From positions 1 through 64,000 of the forward strand of contig CAWCLK010000013.1 of assembly GCA_963796225.1 (NCBI GenBank): a stretch of DNA of 64,000 nucleotides, given 5' to 3'. Shown piece after piece: positions 19,116-27,874 of the stretch. The notes under the pieces were generated by a model. That model worked only from the letters and a program-made list of their open reading frames with translations. It was not told the DNA's origin and ran no database searches. The number at the start of each line of letters is the position of its first letter. Positions within the stretch are counted from its first letter, which is position 1. The stretch comes from CAWCLK01 sp963796225 (GTDB lineage: Bacteria; Actinomycetota; Nitriliruptoria; Nitriliruptorales; Nitriliruptoraceae). A program made the position numbers and the translations under genes.

Positions 19116-19904
19116 ATGATCCCCTCCCTGCTCCGATCCCCCTCCGGCCCGCGGACGCGAGCCGTGGCGACGCTGCTCGTCGCGGTGCTGGTGGCGCTGG
19201 TCGTGCCGGTCGGCGCGGCCCGGGCCTCCGGCGACGCGGCCGCCGACCTGACGCGCTGGATCGGCGAGGAGCGGGCGGCGGCCGGCGTCGCGGGCCTGCA
19301 GGTCGCCTCGGACCTGGTCCAGGTGGCCACCCGGCACTCGCAGCGGATGGCCGAGGAGGGGCGACTGCACCACAACGAGGCCCTGTCCTCCGAGGTCGAC
19401 GGGTGGGAGCGCGTGACGGAGAACGTCGGGTACGGCCCGGACGCCCGCTCCGTGCACGACGCCCTGATGGCCTCCTCCAGCCACCGCGCCAACATCCTCG
19501 ACTCCGGGGTCACCCAGGTCGGCGTGGGTGTGGCGTTCAAGGACGGGACCCTGTGGGTGACCCAGGTGTTCCGCCGCCCGACGTCCTCGGCACCGGCCTC
19601 ACCCGAACCGCCGGCCCCGACCGCCGAGCCCGAACCGCAGCCCGCCGCGCCGGCCCCGACCACCACCGCCCCGACGACGGCCGCCCCGACCACGACCGCC
19701 CCGACCGCGAGCCCCGCCCCGACCCGGGTGTCCGAGCAGGCGGTCCTGCTGGTGCGCGACACCGTGGCCCCGGCTCCCGCCCCGGACGTGGTGGTGGGCA
19801 CGGCGGACGACGGGCAGGTCTCGCTCGCCCCGGTCCCGGTGGCGGCGCGCGTGATGACGGCCACGCGCTGGCTCGTGGTGCTGACCAGCCTGTTGGACGG
19901 CTGA
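19116..19904 (+). CDS. secreted CAP (SCP/PR1) domain protein with Pro/Thr tail
   Basis: 262 aa. The N-terminus has a Sec signal (VATLLVAVLVALVVPVGAARA, cleavage near residue 37). The CAP domain follows (residues 40-150): LTRWIGEERAAAGVAGL, ATRHSQRMAEEGRLHHN with the metal/active-site His, ENVGYG, and SSSHRANILDSGVTQVGVGV. Residues 153-210 are a Pro-Thr-Ala repeat (TTTAP units), likely a wall-spanning linker. The C-terminus ends in a mildly hydrophobic segment of unknown role. It is divergent from ndk. Bacterial CAP proteins of this type are usually secreted; the activity is unknown. Confidence 0.88.
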   Translation: MIPSLLRSPSGPRTRAVATLLVAVLVALVVPVGAARASGDAAADLTRWIGEERAAAGVAGLQVASDLVQVATRHSQRMAEEGRLHHNEALSSEVDGWERVTENVGYGPDARSVHDALMASSSHRANILDSGVTQVGVGVAFKDGTLWVTQVFRRPTSSAPASPEPPAPTAEPEPQPAAPAPTTTAPTTAAPTTTAPTASPAPTRVSEQAVLLVRDTVAPAPAPDVVVGTADDGQVSLAPVPVAARVMTATRWLVVLTSLLDG

Positions 19905-19909
19905 CACCG

Positions 19910-21364
19910 TCACTCGTCGGCGTCGCCCTCACGGTCGACACGGTCGATCATGTCATCGAGTGCCCGCTGGAACTCGCGTTCCTCCTCCTCCTCGGACAGC
20001 TCGTCGGGGTCGGGCGCGATCTCGTCGCCGCTGTCGAGCACGGGGAGGTGGCGGTCACGGGCGGCCCCGACGGTGTACAGCGAGCCGGTGACCAGGACGC
20101 CGTCCCCCTCGCCGGCCACGCCGGTCGCCAGCGAGAGCGCGTCGAGGACGTCCTCGGCGGCCTCGACGACCACCCCGGTGCCCTCCCACACGTCCACCGC
20201 CGCCTGCTGCATGCGTTCGAGGCTGGCGGCGCGCGGCGTCGGGGCGCGGGTCACGACGACGTGGTTCGCCAGGTCGGCGTAGGCCTGCAGGATCCCGTCG
20301 AGGTCCTTGTCCTCGAGGCAGCCGATCACCAGCACGAGGGACCGGAAGTCGAAGGAGTCGGCCACCGCGGCAGCCGCGGTACGGGCCCCGTGCGGGTTGT
20401 GCGCCCCGTCCAGGATCACCGTCGGGTCACGGTGGACGACCTCCAGGCGGCCGGGCGAGGTCACCGCGGCGAAGCCCCGGCGCACGAGGTCGTCGTCGAC
20501 GTTGTCGAAGGACTCGCCGAGGAAGGCCACGACGGCCGCCAGCGCGACCGCGGCGTTGTCGGCCTGGTGCGCCCCGAACAGCGGCAGCATGATCTGGTCG
20601 ATGGTGCGGTCACCGACGCGCAGCGTGAGGTACTGGCCACCGACGGCCACGCGGCGGTCGACGACCTCGTGGTCGCGTCCCCACGCACGCAGCTCGGCGC
20701 CGACCTCGTCGGCGCGGTCGCGCAGCACCGCCATGACCTCGTCGGTCTGGGGGCCGAGGACGACGCGCGCCCCGGGCTTGATGATCCCGGACTTCTCGCC
20801 GGCGACCTCCACGGGGGTGGACCCGAGCTCGCTGTGGTCGACGTCGATCGGCGTGAGCACGGCGACCTCGCCCCGCACCAGGTTCGTCGCGTCCCAGGTC
20901 CCGCCCATGCCGACCTCGAAGACGCCCACGTCGACCGGCTTGTCGGCGAACCACCAGTACGCGGCCGCCGTGAGCAGCTCGAAGTAGGTCACGCGGTCCA
21001 GCTCGGCGTCGCCGCCCCCGACGACGGTCTCGTGGTCCACCAGGCCGGCGATCGGGTTGACCTGCTCGATGACCTCGGCGAAGGCCTGTTCCCCGATCGG
21101 GCGCCCCGCCAGGGTGAACCGCTCGCGCACCGTCTGCAGGTGCGGGGAGGTGTAGGTGCCGGCGGACACGCCGGCCGCCGACAGCAGCGTGGCGACCATC
21201 CGGGTGACCGAGGTCTTGCCGTTGGTGCCGGTCACGTGGATCGACGGGTAGGCCAGGTGCGGGTCCCCGAGCATCTCGGCCAGGCGCGTGATCCGGTCGA
21301 GGTCCGGGACCATCCGGCCCGGGCCGCGGGACTGCAGCGCGGCGAGGGCGGCGTCGAAGTCCAC
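19910..21364 (-). CDS. folC: bifunctional folylpolyglutamate/dihydrofolate synthase
   Basis: Adds glutamate to folates, 484 aa, GTG start at 21364 with a GGAGG ribosome binding site upstream. The Mur-ligase-type ATP loop is VTGTNGKTSVTR near residues 43-54. DVGVFEVGMGGTWDATN gives the metal-binding/omega-loop region, ITPIDVDHSELG the conserved His, and VILDGAHNPHG the ADP-binding C-terminal motif. The C-terminal 40 residues are acidic. In relatives folC follows valS directly; here a small membrane protein gene and an HNH gene separate them. Confidence 0.95.
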   Translation of the reverse strand: MDFDAALAALQSRGPGRMVPDLDRITRLAEMLGDPHLAYPSIHVTGTNGKTSVTRMVATLLSAAGVSAGTYTSPHLQTVRERFTLAGRPIGEQAFAEVIEQVNPIAGLVDHETVVGGGDAELDRVTYFELLTAAAYWWFADKPVDVGVFEVGMGGTWDATNLVRGEVAVLTPIDVDHSELGSTPVEVAGEKSGIIKPGARVVLGPQTDEVMAVLRDRADEVGAELRAWGRDHEVVDRRVAVGGQYLTLRVGDRTIDQIMLPLFGAHQADNAAVALAAVVAFLGESFDNVDDDLVRRGFAAVTSPGRLEVVHRDPTVILDGAHNPHGARTAAAAVADSFDFRSLVLVIGCLEDKDLDGILQAYADLANHVVVTRAPTPRAASLERMQQAAVDVWEGTGVVVEAAEDVLDALSLATGVAGEGDGVLVTGSLYTVGAARDRHLPVLDSGDEIAPDPDELSEEEEEREFQRALDDMIDRVDREGDADE

Positions 21365-21474
21365 GTCGGGTCCTCCACGGTCTGGGTCGGGCGCCGGGGC
21401 GGCGCCGGTGTGCGGGCGACCTGCGACGGTAGCGGGGCGCGGGCACGCACCCCGCGGGGCGGGGCCATGGGCAC

Positions 21475-21828
21475 GTGACGTTGCGTCGGGCCATGACCGC
21501 CGACCCCACTGCCGCCGTGACGCGGCCGACCACCCCGCGACTGGCGATGATCGCCGTGGTGCTGGCGGTGGCCGACTCGCTGGCCACGTGGTGGTGGCTG
21601 CACACGGGCGTCGCGGTGGAGGGCAACCCGTGGCTCGCCGGCGTCCTCGGGCTGGCCGGCCCCACCCTCGGCCTGGCGCTGCGGACCCTGTGGGTCGGGG
21701 CGCTGATCGGGGCGCTGGTCGTGCTCGCCCGTCGGACGCCCCTGGCGCGTGCCGGGCTCTGGGTCGCGGTCGGGGGCGGGGTGCTGACGCTCGGCTGGCA
21801 CGCGGTCGGGGCGCTCTGGGTGGCGTGA
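21475..21828 (+). CDS. small membrane protein of unknown function (DUF5658-like)
   Basis: 117 aa from a GTG, or 111 aa from the ATG at 21493. Three hydrophobic segments are visible: LAMIAVVLAVADSLATWWWL, WLAGVLGLAGPTLGLALRTL with ALIGALVVL, and AGLWVAVGGGVLTLGWHAV. The DS.AT.....G..EGNP pattern in and after the first segment resembles small DUF5658-type membrane proteins. No function can be assigned. It lies divergent to folC. Confidence 0.6.
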   Translation: MTLRRAMTADPTAAVTRPTTPRLAMIAVVLAVADSLATWWWLHTGVAVEGNPWLAGVLGLAGPTLGLALRTLWVGALIGALVVLARRTPLARAGLWVAVGGGVLTLGWHAVGALWVA

Positions 21829-21956
21829 CGGCTCACCATCGGAGCGTCACGTGGGCGTGGCGGGGCGCCGTGCGGCCTCCGGACCGGCGATGCGCGAATC
21901 GCCCGTAGTCGTCCACAGACATCGGATTCGGGGGTTTCGACGTCACACCCTCCTCG

Positions 21957-21962
21957 TACGGT
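21957..21962 (+). promoter_or_regulatory. -10 element for leaderless HNH-protein mRNA
   Basis: TACGGT (TANNNT) ends 6 nt before the ATG at 21969, the classic leaderless spacing in actinobacteria. A weak TTTCGA at -35 is 16 nt upstream. A CACACC/GGTGTG inverted repeat brackets the -10. Confidence 0.5.
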
Positions 21963-21968
21963 GTGGGC

Positions 21969-23381
21969 ATGTTGATGGAGCCCCGCACCGAGTCCCTGCC
22001 CCGGCTGGCCGCCGAGGTCGGGGCGGTCTACGCCCCGGCGCCACCGGCCTCCCCGACAGTCGGGCGGCTCGACCGGGTCGCCGAGCTGGCCGAGCGTCGC
22101 GACCGTGACATGGGCGAGCTGGTCCGGCTGCTGGTCACGACGTCGCAGGACGAGGAGCTCGCAACGCTGACCGGCGGGATGTCGCTGCACGTCTGGCTGC
22201 AGTACCAGGCGCGGTGCACTCGCGGCGAGGCCCGCGATGTGCTCGGCGCGGTCGATGCCCTGCGGGACATGCCCGCGACGCTGACCGGGCTGGCGGACCG
22301 GTGGTTGTCGTGGTCGCAGACCGCGGCCATCTGCCGCGCAGCCCGACGCGTACCGGTCGGCCGGCGGGGCGAGCTTGACGACCTGGTCAGCGGGGCGATG
22401 CTGCGTCATCGGGACTGGGAACCGGACGCGCTCGTCGCCGACGTGTGGCAGTGGGTCGACGCCCACCAGCCGTCCCGTCTGGAGCGGGCCGCGGCCGCGG
22501 CCGAGCGTGACCGGTTCCTGAGCCTGCAGCCGAACCTGTTCGGGGGCGGCAGCATCTACGGCGAGTACGACACGGTCGGGTTCGCCACGCTGGCCGAGGC
22601 GCTCGACGCCCCGCTGGGCCCGCCGGTCGCGGTGCCCGGTGACCTGTCCGACGACGACGCGGTCGACGCCGCGTTCGACCAGCTCGACGCACGCCGGCGT
22701 GCCATGACCCGCCAGCACGGCCGGGCGATGGCCGACCGGCTGCTGGGCCTGTGCGAGGACGCCCTCGCCGGCCGCCCCGACGCCTCGGACGCGGAGGTCG
22801 CCCCGCCCCGACCCATGCTCCTGGCCACCATCGACCTCGACGCGCTGCTGGACCAGACCCGCACGCCCGGCTGGCTGCTCACCACACTGGCAGGCGGCCG
22901 GATGAAGGTCTCCGCCGACACACTCCAACGGCTGGTCGACGAACGCGGCGCGGACCTGCGCACGGTCGTGCTGGACGACTGCGGCCAGGTCGTCGGCGTG
23001 GGCACACGCACACGGGTCGCCCCGGGCTGGCTGCGCGAGGCCATCTGGGCCCGCGACCTGGCCGTGCGCGACCCCGACGGGACCACCCCGGTGCGGCGTG
23101 CCGACCTCGACCACGTCCGAGCCTGGCCCGACGGGGCGACCCACGTCGACAACCTGCAGCCGCTCGGCAGACGCTGGCACAACCACAAGACCTCCAAGCA
23201 GTGGACCGTCCACCGGGCCCGCGACGGCACCACCGTCTGGCGCCACCGGCGCCACGGGTGGCGGATCACGCTCGCCCCGCCCCGCCGCGACCTGACCGAC
23301 GTGCCCGACCCGGGCCCGCCCCGCCTGCCCCTGGACGACCTGACCGACCTGATCGACCATCACGACGCCGTCCCCGCCTGA
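21969..23381 (+). CDS. DUF222 and HNH endonuclease domain protein (13E12 type)
   Basis: About 470 aa; the ATG at 21969 suits the leaderless promoter, and a GTG six bases earlier is also possible. Residues 30-300 match the alpha-helical DUF222 region common in actinobacterial 13E12-type proteins. The C-terminal HNH nuclease fold has DLDHVRAWPDGATHVDNLQPL then RRWHNHKT, giving the Asp-His, Asn and His of the ββα-metal site. The biological role is unknown; such genes are multicopy in many actinobacteria and can move between genomes. It interrupts the usual valS-folC adjacency, consistent with insertion. Confidence 0.85.
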   Translation: MLMEPRTESLPRLAAEVGAVYAPAPPASPTVGRLDRVAELAERRDRDMGELVRLLVTTSQDEELATLTGGMSLHVWLQYQARCTRGEARDVLGAVDALRDMPATLTGLADRWLSWSQTAAICRAARRVPVGRRGELDDLVSGAMLRHRDWEPDALVADVWQWVDAHQPSRLERAAAAAERDRFLSLQPNLFGGGSIYGEYDTVGFATLAEALDAPLGPPVAVPGDLSDDDAVDAAFDQLDARRRAMTRQHGRAMADRLLGLCEDALAGRPDASDAEVAPPRPMLLATIDLDALLDQTRTPGWLLTTLAGGRMKVSADTLQRLVDERGADLRTVVLDDCGQVVGVGTRTRVAPGWLREAIWARDLAVRDPDGTTPVRRADLDHVRAWPDGATHVDNLQPLGRRWHNHKTSKQWTVHRARDGTTVWRHRRHGWRITLAPPRRDLTDVPDPGPPRLPLDDLTDLIDHHDAVPA

Positions 23382-23400
23382 CCGCCCCATCATCCCGTCC

Positions 23401-23425
23401 CCCGAGCGCCCGCGCGGCGCTCGGG
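23401..23425. terminator. bidirectional hairpin between HNH gene and valS
   Basis: CCCGAGCGCC at 23401-23410 pairs perfectly with GGCGCTCGGG at 23416-23425 around a 5-nt loop, in the gap between two convergent genes. Confidence 0.8.
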
Positions 23426-23495
23426 CGGACGCGCGTGGACCGGCCGGGTCAGTCGAGCGATGAGGCCGCGGCGTCCGCGACGTGGGCGACCGGGC

Positions 23496-26153
23496 TCAGC
23501 CCTCCAGCGCCTCGAGCTGGGCGATCTGGGCGTCGAGGTCGGCGATGGCCTTCTCGTGCTCGGCGACGCGGTCGCGCTCGCCCTGGACGACGTGCTCGGG
23601 CGCCTTGGCCACGAAGGACTCGTTGGCGAGCTTCCCCTGGGCCCGCTCGAGGTCGCCGGTGGCCTTGTCGCGCTCCTTGCGCAGGCGGGCGAGCTCGGCC
23701 TCGACGTCGATCAGGCCGGCCAGGGCGACCTGGGCGTCGCCGGACGCGAACTGGATCCGCGAGGTCCCCGGCTCGTCGGCGATGGTGTCGACGAGGTCGA
23801 TGCGCTCGAGCCCGGCGAGCGCCTCGACCAGGTGCGACTGCGCGTCGAGCACGTCACGACGCGAGCTGGCCACCGTGATCGGGAAGCGCGCCGAGGGACG
23901 CACGTCGTTCTGGCTGCGGAAGCGGCGCACCTCGGTGACCAGGTCCTGGACGACGCCGAAGTCGGACTCGACCGCCTCGTCGCGGTCGGCGACGGCCGTC
24001 GGCCACGCCTGGACCATCAGCGACTCGGTGCCGCCGGGTGCCCCGGTCAGGGCCCGCCACAGCGTCTCGGTCACGAAGGGCATCAGCGGGTGCAGCATCC
24101 GCAGCAGGTCGTCGAGGACGCGGGCCAGCACGGCGCGGGCGGTGGCCTTCGCTGCCTCGTCGTCGCCGTACATGCGGCCCTTGACGGCCTCGAGGTACCA
24201 GTCGGCCAGCTCGTCCCAGGTGAAGTGGTAGAGCCGCTCGCTGACCTTGGCCATGTCCCAGGTGGCGAAGGCCCGGTCGACCTCGGCACGGGTGGCCTCG
24301 AGCCGCGACAGGATCCAGCGGTCCTCGAGCGTCAGGTCCTCGGCGGGCGGCAGGTCGCCGGGGCGCGTGCCGTCCAGCGTGCCCATGGCGAAGCGCGCCG
24401 CGTTCCAGAGCTTGTTGGCGAACCGGCGCGCGCCCTCGACCCACTCGGGCGCCAGCGGCACGTCGGTGCCCGGCGAGGTGTGCTGGAAGAGGCTGAACCG
24501 CAGCGCGTCGGCGCCGTGGCTGTCGATGAACTCGATCGGGTCGATCACGTTCCCGAACGACTTCGACATCTTCTTGCCGTACTGGTCGCGCACCATCCCG
24601 TGGTTGTAGATGACGTGGAAGGGCACCTCGTCGAGGAACCACAGCCCGATCATCAGCATCCGGGACACCCAGAAGGTGTTGATGTCGTACCCGGTCTCGA
24701 GCACCGCGGTCGGGTACCAGGTGTCCAGCTCGGGGGTGGTGTCGCCCGGCTTCTCCCACCCGAACACCGTGAACGGCCACAGCTGCGAGCTGAACCAGGT
24801 GTCCAGCACGTCCTCGTCCTGGTGGATGTCGGTCGCCCCGCACTCGGCACAGGCGGTCGCGTCGTCCCGCGACACGGTCACGTGCCCGTCCGGGCAGTAC
24901 CACGCGGGGATGCGGTGGCCCCACCAGATCTGGCGGGAGATGCACCAGTCGTGGAGGTTGTCGAGCCAGTCGAGGAACGAGGCGGTGAAACGTTCGGGCA
25001 GCAGGCGGGTGGCGCCGTCGCGGACCGCGCCCGCGGCCTTGTCGGCCAGCGGGCGCACCTCGAGGAACCACTGGTCGGACAGCCGCGGTTCGACGATCGT
25101 GCCGCAGCGCGAGCAGTGGCCGACCTGGTGCACGTAGTCCTCGTGCTTCACCAGCAGGCCGAGCTCGTCGAGGGCCTCGCGGATCGCGCGTCGGGCCTCG
25201 AAGCGGTCCAGGCCCGCGTAGGGGCCGCCGGCCTCGTTGATCGTCGCCTCGTCGGTCATGACGTCGATCTGCTCGAGGTCGTGCCGCTGGCCGAGCTCGT
25301 AGTCGTTCGGGTCGTGCGCCGGCGTGATCTTGACCGCGCCGGAACCGAACTCGGGGTCGACGTAGTCGTCGGCGACCACCGGGATGTCGCGGTCGAGGAA
25401 CGGGTGGCGCACGGTGCGTCCCATCACGTCGCGATAGCGCTCGTCCTCGGGGTGCACGGCGATGGCGGTGTCGCCGAGCATCGTCTCGAGCCGGGTGGTG
25501 GCCACGGTGATGCCGTCGGTGCCGTCCGCGTCCGACCAGGGGTAGGTGAACGAGACCAGCTCGCCGGTGATCTCCTCGTGCTCGACCTCGATGTCGGACA
25601 GCGCGGTCGCGCAGCGCGGGCACCAGTTGATCAGGCGGTTGCCGCGGTAGATCAGGCCCTGCTCGTGCAGGCCGACGAACACCTCGCGCACGGCGCGGGA
25701 GCGCGGCTCGTCGAAGGTGAAGGCCTCGCGTTCCCAGTCCAGCGACGCGCCGAGGCGCCGCAGCTGGTCGAGGATCACCCCGCCGTACTGCTCCTTCCAC
25801 TCCCAGACACGGGCGATGAAGGCCTCGCGTCCGAGGTCGTGCCGGGTCAGGCCCTCCTCCGCGAGCTGCTTCTCCACGACGTTCTGGGTGGCGATGCCGG
25901 CGTGGTCCATGCCGGGCACCCAGACGGTGTTCTTCCCCTGCATGCGAGCGCGCCGGATCATGGCGTCCTCGATGGCGTTCGTCAGCGCGTGCCCGATGTG
26001 CAGGGCGCCCGTCACGTTGGGTGGCGGGATGACGATCGCGAAGGGCTCGCCGTCGTCGGAGGGCTCCGCGTGGAACAGCCCCGCCTCGACCCAGTCCGCG
26101 TAGAGGTCGGCCTCGGTCGCGGCGGGGTCGTACGTGGTGGACAGCTCGGTCAC
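23496..26153 (-). CDS. valS: valyl-tRNA synthetase
   Basis: Class I aminoacyl-tRNA synthetase charging tRNA-Val, 885 aa from the GTG at 26153 (MTELSTTYDPAATEADLYAD). The HIGH motif is ALHIGHAL near residue 50, within PPPNVTGALHIGH. The editing domain occupies roughly residues 190-330 (TTRLETMLGDTAIAVHPED). KMSKS is GKKMSKSFGN near residue 527. A zinc-type cysteine cluster appears at HCSRCG and ACAECG. The C-terminal coiled coil (residues 820-885, VEAELARLRKERDKATGDLE) is typical of ValS. Start choice beyond the GTG at 26153 is uncertain; an upstream GTG would add 12 residues. Confidence 0.97.
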   Translation of the reverse strand: MTELSTTYDPAATEADLYADWVEAGLFHAEPSDDGEPFAIVIPPPNVTGALHIGHALTNAIEDAMIRRARMQGKNTVWVPGMDHAGIATQNVVEKQLAEEGLTRHDLGREAFIARVWEWKEQYGGVILDQLRRLGASLDWEREAFTFDEPRSRAVREVFVGLHEQGLIYRGNRLINWCPRCATALSDIEVEHEEITGELVSFTYPWSDADGTDGITVATTRLETMLGDTAIAVHPEDERYRDVMGRTVRHPFLDRDIPVVADDYVDPEFGSGAVKITPAHDPNDYELGQRHDLEQIDVMTDEATINEAGGPYAGLDRFEARRAIREALDELGLLVKHEDYVHQVGHCSRCGTIVEPRLSDQWFLEVRPLADKAAGAVRDGATRLLPERFTASFLDWLDNLHDWCISRQIWWGHRIPAWYCPDGHVTVSRDDATACAECGATDIHQDEDVLDTWFSSQLWPFTVFGWEKPGDTTPELDTWYPTAVLETGYDINTFWVSRMLMIGLWFLDEVPFHVIYNHGMVRDQYGKKMSKSFGNVIDPIEFIDSHGADALRFSLFQHTSPGTDVPLAPEWVEGARRFANKLWNAARFAMGTLDGTRPGDLPPAEDLTLEDRWILSRLEATRAEVDRAFATWDMAKVSERLYHFTWDELADWYLEAVKGRMYGDDEAAKATARAVLARVLDDLLRMLHPLMPFVTETLWRALTGAPGGTESLMVQAWPTAVADRDEAVESDFGVVQDLVTEVRRFRSQNDVRPSARFPITVASSRRDVLDAQSHLVEALAGLERIDLVDTIADEPGTSRIQFASGDAQVALAGLIDVEAELARLRKERDKATGDLERAQGKLANESFVAKAPEHVVQGERDRVAEHEKAIADLDAQIAQLEALEG

Positions 26154-26237
26154 GGGGGTGCTCGTTCGCGTGGGCGTCACTGGCCCGCCGAGGGTAGCGA
26201 CGGGGTCCAGCACTCCCGGAGCCCGCCCGAGCCTCGA

Positions 26238-26933
26238 TCAGGACGCGAACACGCAGAACTCGTTGCCGGCGGGGTCGGCCATGACGAACCACGGAGTCTG
26301 CTCGCTGGGGACGGCGAGCACCGTCGCGCCCCGCTCCACCAGCTCGACGTGGTCGTCGCACGTCACGTCCCAGTGGACGCGGTTCTTGACGAGCTTGCCC
26401 TCGGGCACGGGGGCGAAGTCGATGGTCTCGAAGGGCAGGCCGGGGACGTCCTCGATCCACCAGAAGCCGCGGCCGTCGTCGACCCGCCGGCCGCCGAGGA
26501 CGTCGGCCCACCAGCCCGCCAGCCGTTCGGAGGTCTCGCTGTCGTCGACGTCGACGGCCAGCTCGTACCGGCTCGCCGGTGGGTCGGTCGGATGCCCCTC
26601 CCGGAGGAAGACGCAGAACTCGCCGCCCTCGGGGTCGGCCATGACGGTCCAGGGGAACCCGGATTCGCTGGCGGGCAGCAGCACGGTGGCGCCGAGGTCG
26701 ACGATGGGGTCGATCAGGGCGGCGTCGAGGTCGAGGTGCACCCGGTGCTTGACGGTCTTGCGTTCGGGCACCGTGTTGACCCAGATGGCCTCCTCGGGGC
26801 GTGCGCCCCGCAGCACCGCGTCGCCACCCTCCTCGTGCTCGACGGCCAGCCCCAGCACCGCCCCCCAGAAGTCGGCGAGCCGACCGGCGTCGGTCGCGTC
26901 GATGCACAGGCCCTGCCAGCGTGCGAGTGCCAC
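26238..26933 (-). CDS. two-domain VOC (glyoxalase-like) protein
   Basis: 231 aa with two tandem vicinal-oxygen-chelate modules of the Glyoxalase_6 type. The first has CIDATDAGRLADFWGAVLGL and MADPEGGEFCVFL; the second has DDSETSERLAGWWADVLGGR and MADPAGNEFCVFA. The GTG start at 26933 is preceded by a strong GGAGGAG site. The substrate is unknown; such two-domain proteins are often resistance or small-molecule-modifying proteins, but no specific assignment is justified. Divergent from the SCO6745-like gene with 67 bases between. Confidence 0.85.
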   Translation of the reverse strand: MALARWQGLCIDATDAGRLADFWGAVLGLAVEHEEGGDAVLRGARPEEAIWVNTVPERKTVKHRVHLDLDAALIDPIVDLGATVLLPASESGFPWTVMADPEGGEFCVFLREGHPTDPPASRYELAVDVDDSETSERLAGWWADVLGGRRVDDGRGFWWIEDVPGLPFETIDFAPVPEGKLVKNRVHWDVTCDDHVELVERGATVLAVPSEQTPWFVMADPAGNEFCVFAS

Positions 26934-27000
26934 GGTCTCCTCCGGGTCGTCCCTCGGTCCCCGCCTAGCCTGCCACCTCCCGCGACCCGGAGCACCCGAC

Positions 27001-27864
27001 GTGCCGACCCCCGCACAGCTCGCCCGCGCCATGCACCAGCTCATCGAGCCCGCGCACACGATCGCCTACTTCGCCGACGAGGTCTCGGGGGCGTGGGAGG
27101 CGCTGGGGCTCGACCCGGTCGCGCAGGGCTACACGGCGGGACGGGCGGCCCCGCTGGGGGCCGTGGGGCCCGGCCCGGTGGCCGCGTGCTTCTTCAACTT
27201 CAACCCGGCGATGATCGACCTGGGCCTGCCCGCGGCGTGGGCGATCGCCAGCCCGGCGCAGGTGCTGGCCGCCCGGGCGGAGGCGATGCAGGCCTGCTGG
27301 GCGCGTCTGCTGGACGAGGCCGAGGTCAGCGACGACGCGGTGGCCGAGGCGACCGCGCTGGCCCGACGCGCCATGGACGGCGTCTTCCTCGGCGGTCGGC
27401 CGCTCGCGGCGGGCAACGCCCGCGTGCCCGCGTCCGGCCTCGCGCTGGCGGACCTGTGGCAGGCCCTGACCACCCTGCGCGAGTACCGCGGGGACGGGCA
27501 CGTCGCCATCCTCACCGCGGCGGGGCTGTCCCCGGTCGAGGCGCTGGTCCTCTACACCGGGTGGCAGGACGTCGTCAGCCGTCGCTTCCTGCAGGCCACC
27601 CGGCTGTGGGACGAGGACGCATGGGACGGCGCCGTGGCCGGCCTGCGGGCCCGGGGGCTGGCCGACGAGGACGGGCTGACCACCGCCGGGATGGCCTACC
27701 GCCAGGACATCGAGGACCGGACCGACGAGGCGGCCGGCGCCCCGTGGGAGCAGCTCGGCGAGGACGACACCCGGCGCCTGTGGCAGCTCCTGCAGCCGAT
27801 CGCCGCGGCCGTGGCCGCCGGGTTCAAGCGGCCGCCGGCCATCCCCACCGAGATGGGGATCTGA
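27001..27864 (+). CDS. SCO6745-like family protein
   Basis: About 287 aa from a GTG (MPTPAQLARAMHQLIEP); the ATG at 27031 is an alternative. The text HTIAYFADEVSGAWEALGL, AAPLGAVGPGPVAACFFNFNP and the VEALVLYTGWQDVVSRRFLQATRLW region match the SCO6745 family of actinobacterial proteins, which are helical and about this long. No catalytic residues or function are known to me. It is divergent from the VOC gene and converges on the dehydratase-like gene. Confidence 0.75.
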   Translation: MPTPAQLARAMHQLIEPAHTIAYFADEVSGAWEALGLDPVAQGYTAGRAAPLGAVGPGPVAACFFNFNPAMIDLGLPAAWAIASPAQVLAARAEAMQACWARLLDEAEVSDDAVAEATALARRAMDGVFLGGRPLAAGNARVPASGLALADLWQALTTLREYRGDGHVAILTAAGLSPVEALVLYTGWQDVVSRRFLQATRLWDEDAWDGAVAGLRARGLADEDGLTTAGMAYRQDIEDRTDEAAGAPWEQLGEDDTRRLWQLLQPIAAAVAAGFKRPPAIPTEMGI

Positions 27865-27874
27865 GCGGCCGCGG

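Noticed and set aside
19620..19740. Pro-Thr repeats in the CAP protein gene as a CRISPR-like or tandem DNA array
   Set aside because: The repeats are codon-level, imperfect and in frame with a wall-linker peptide; there are no spacers.
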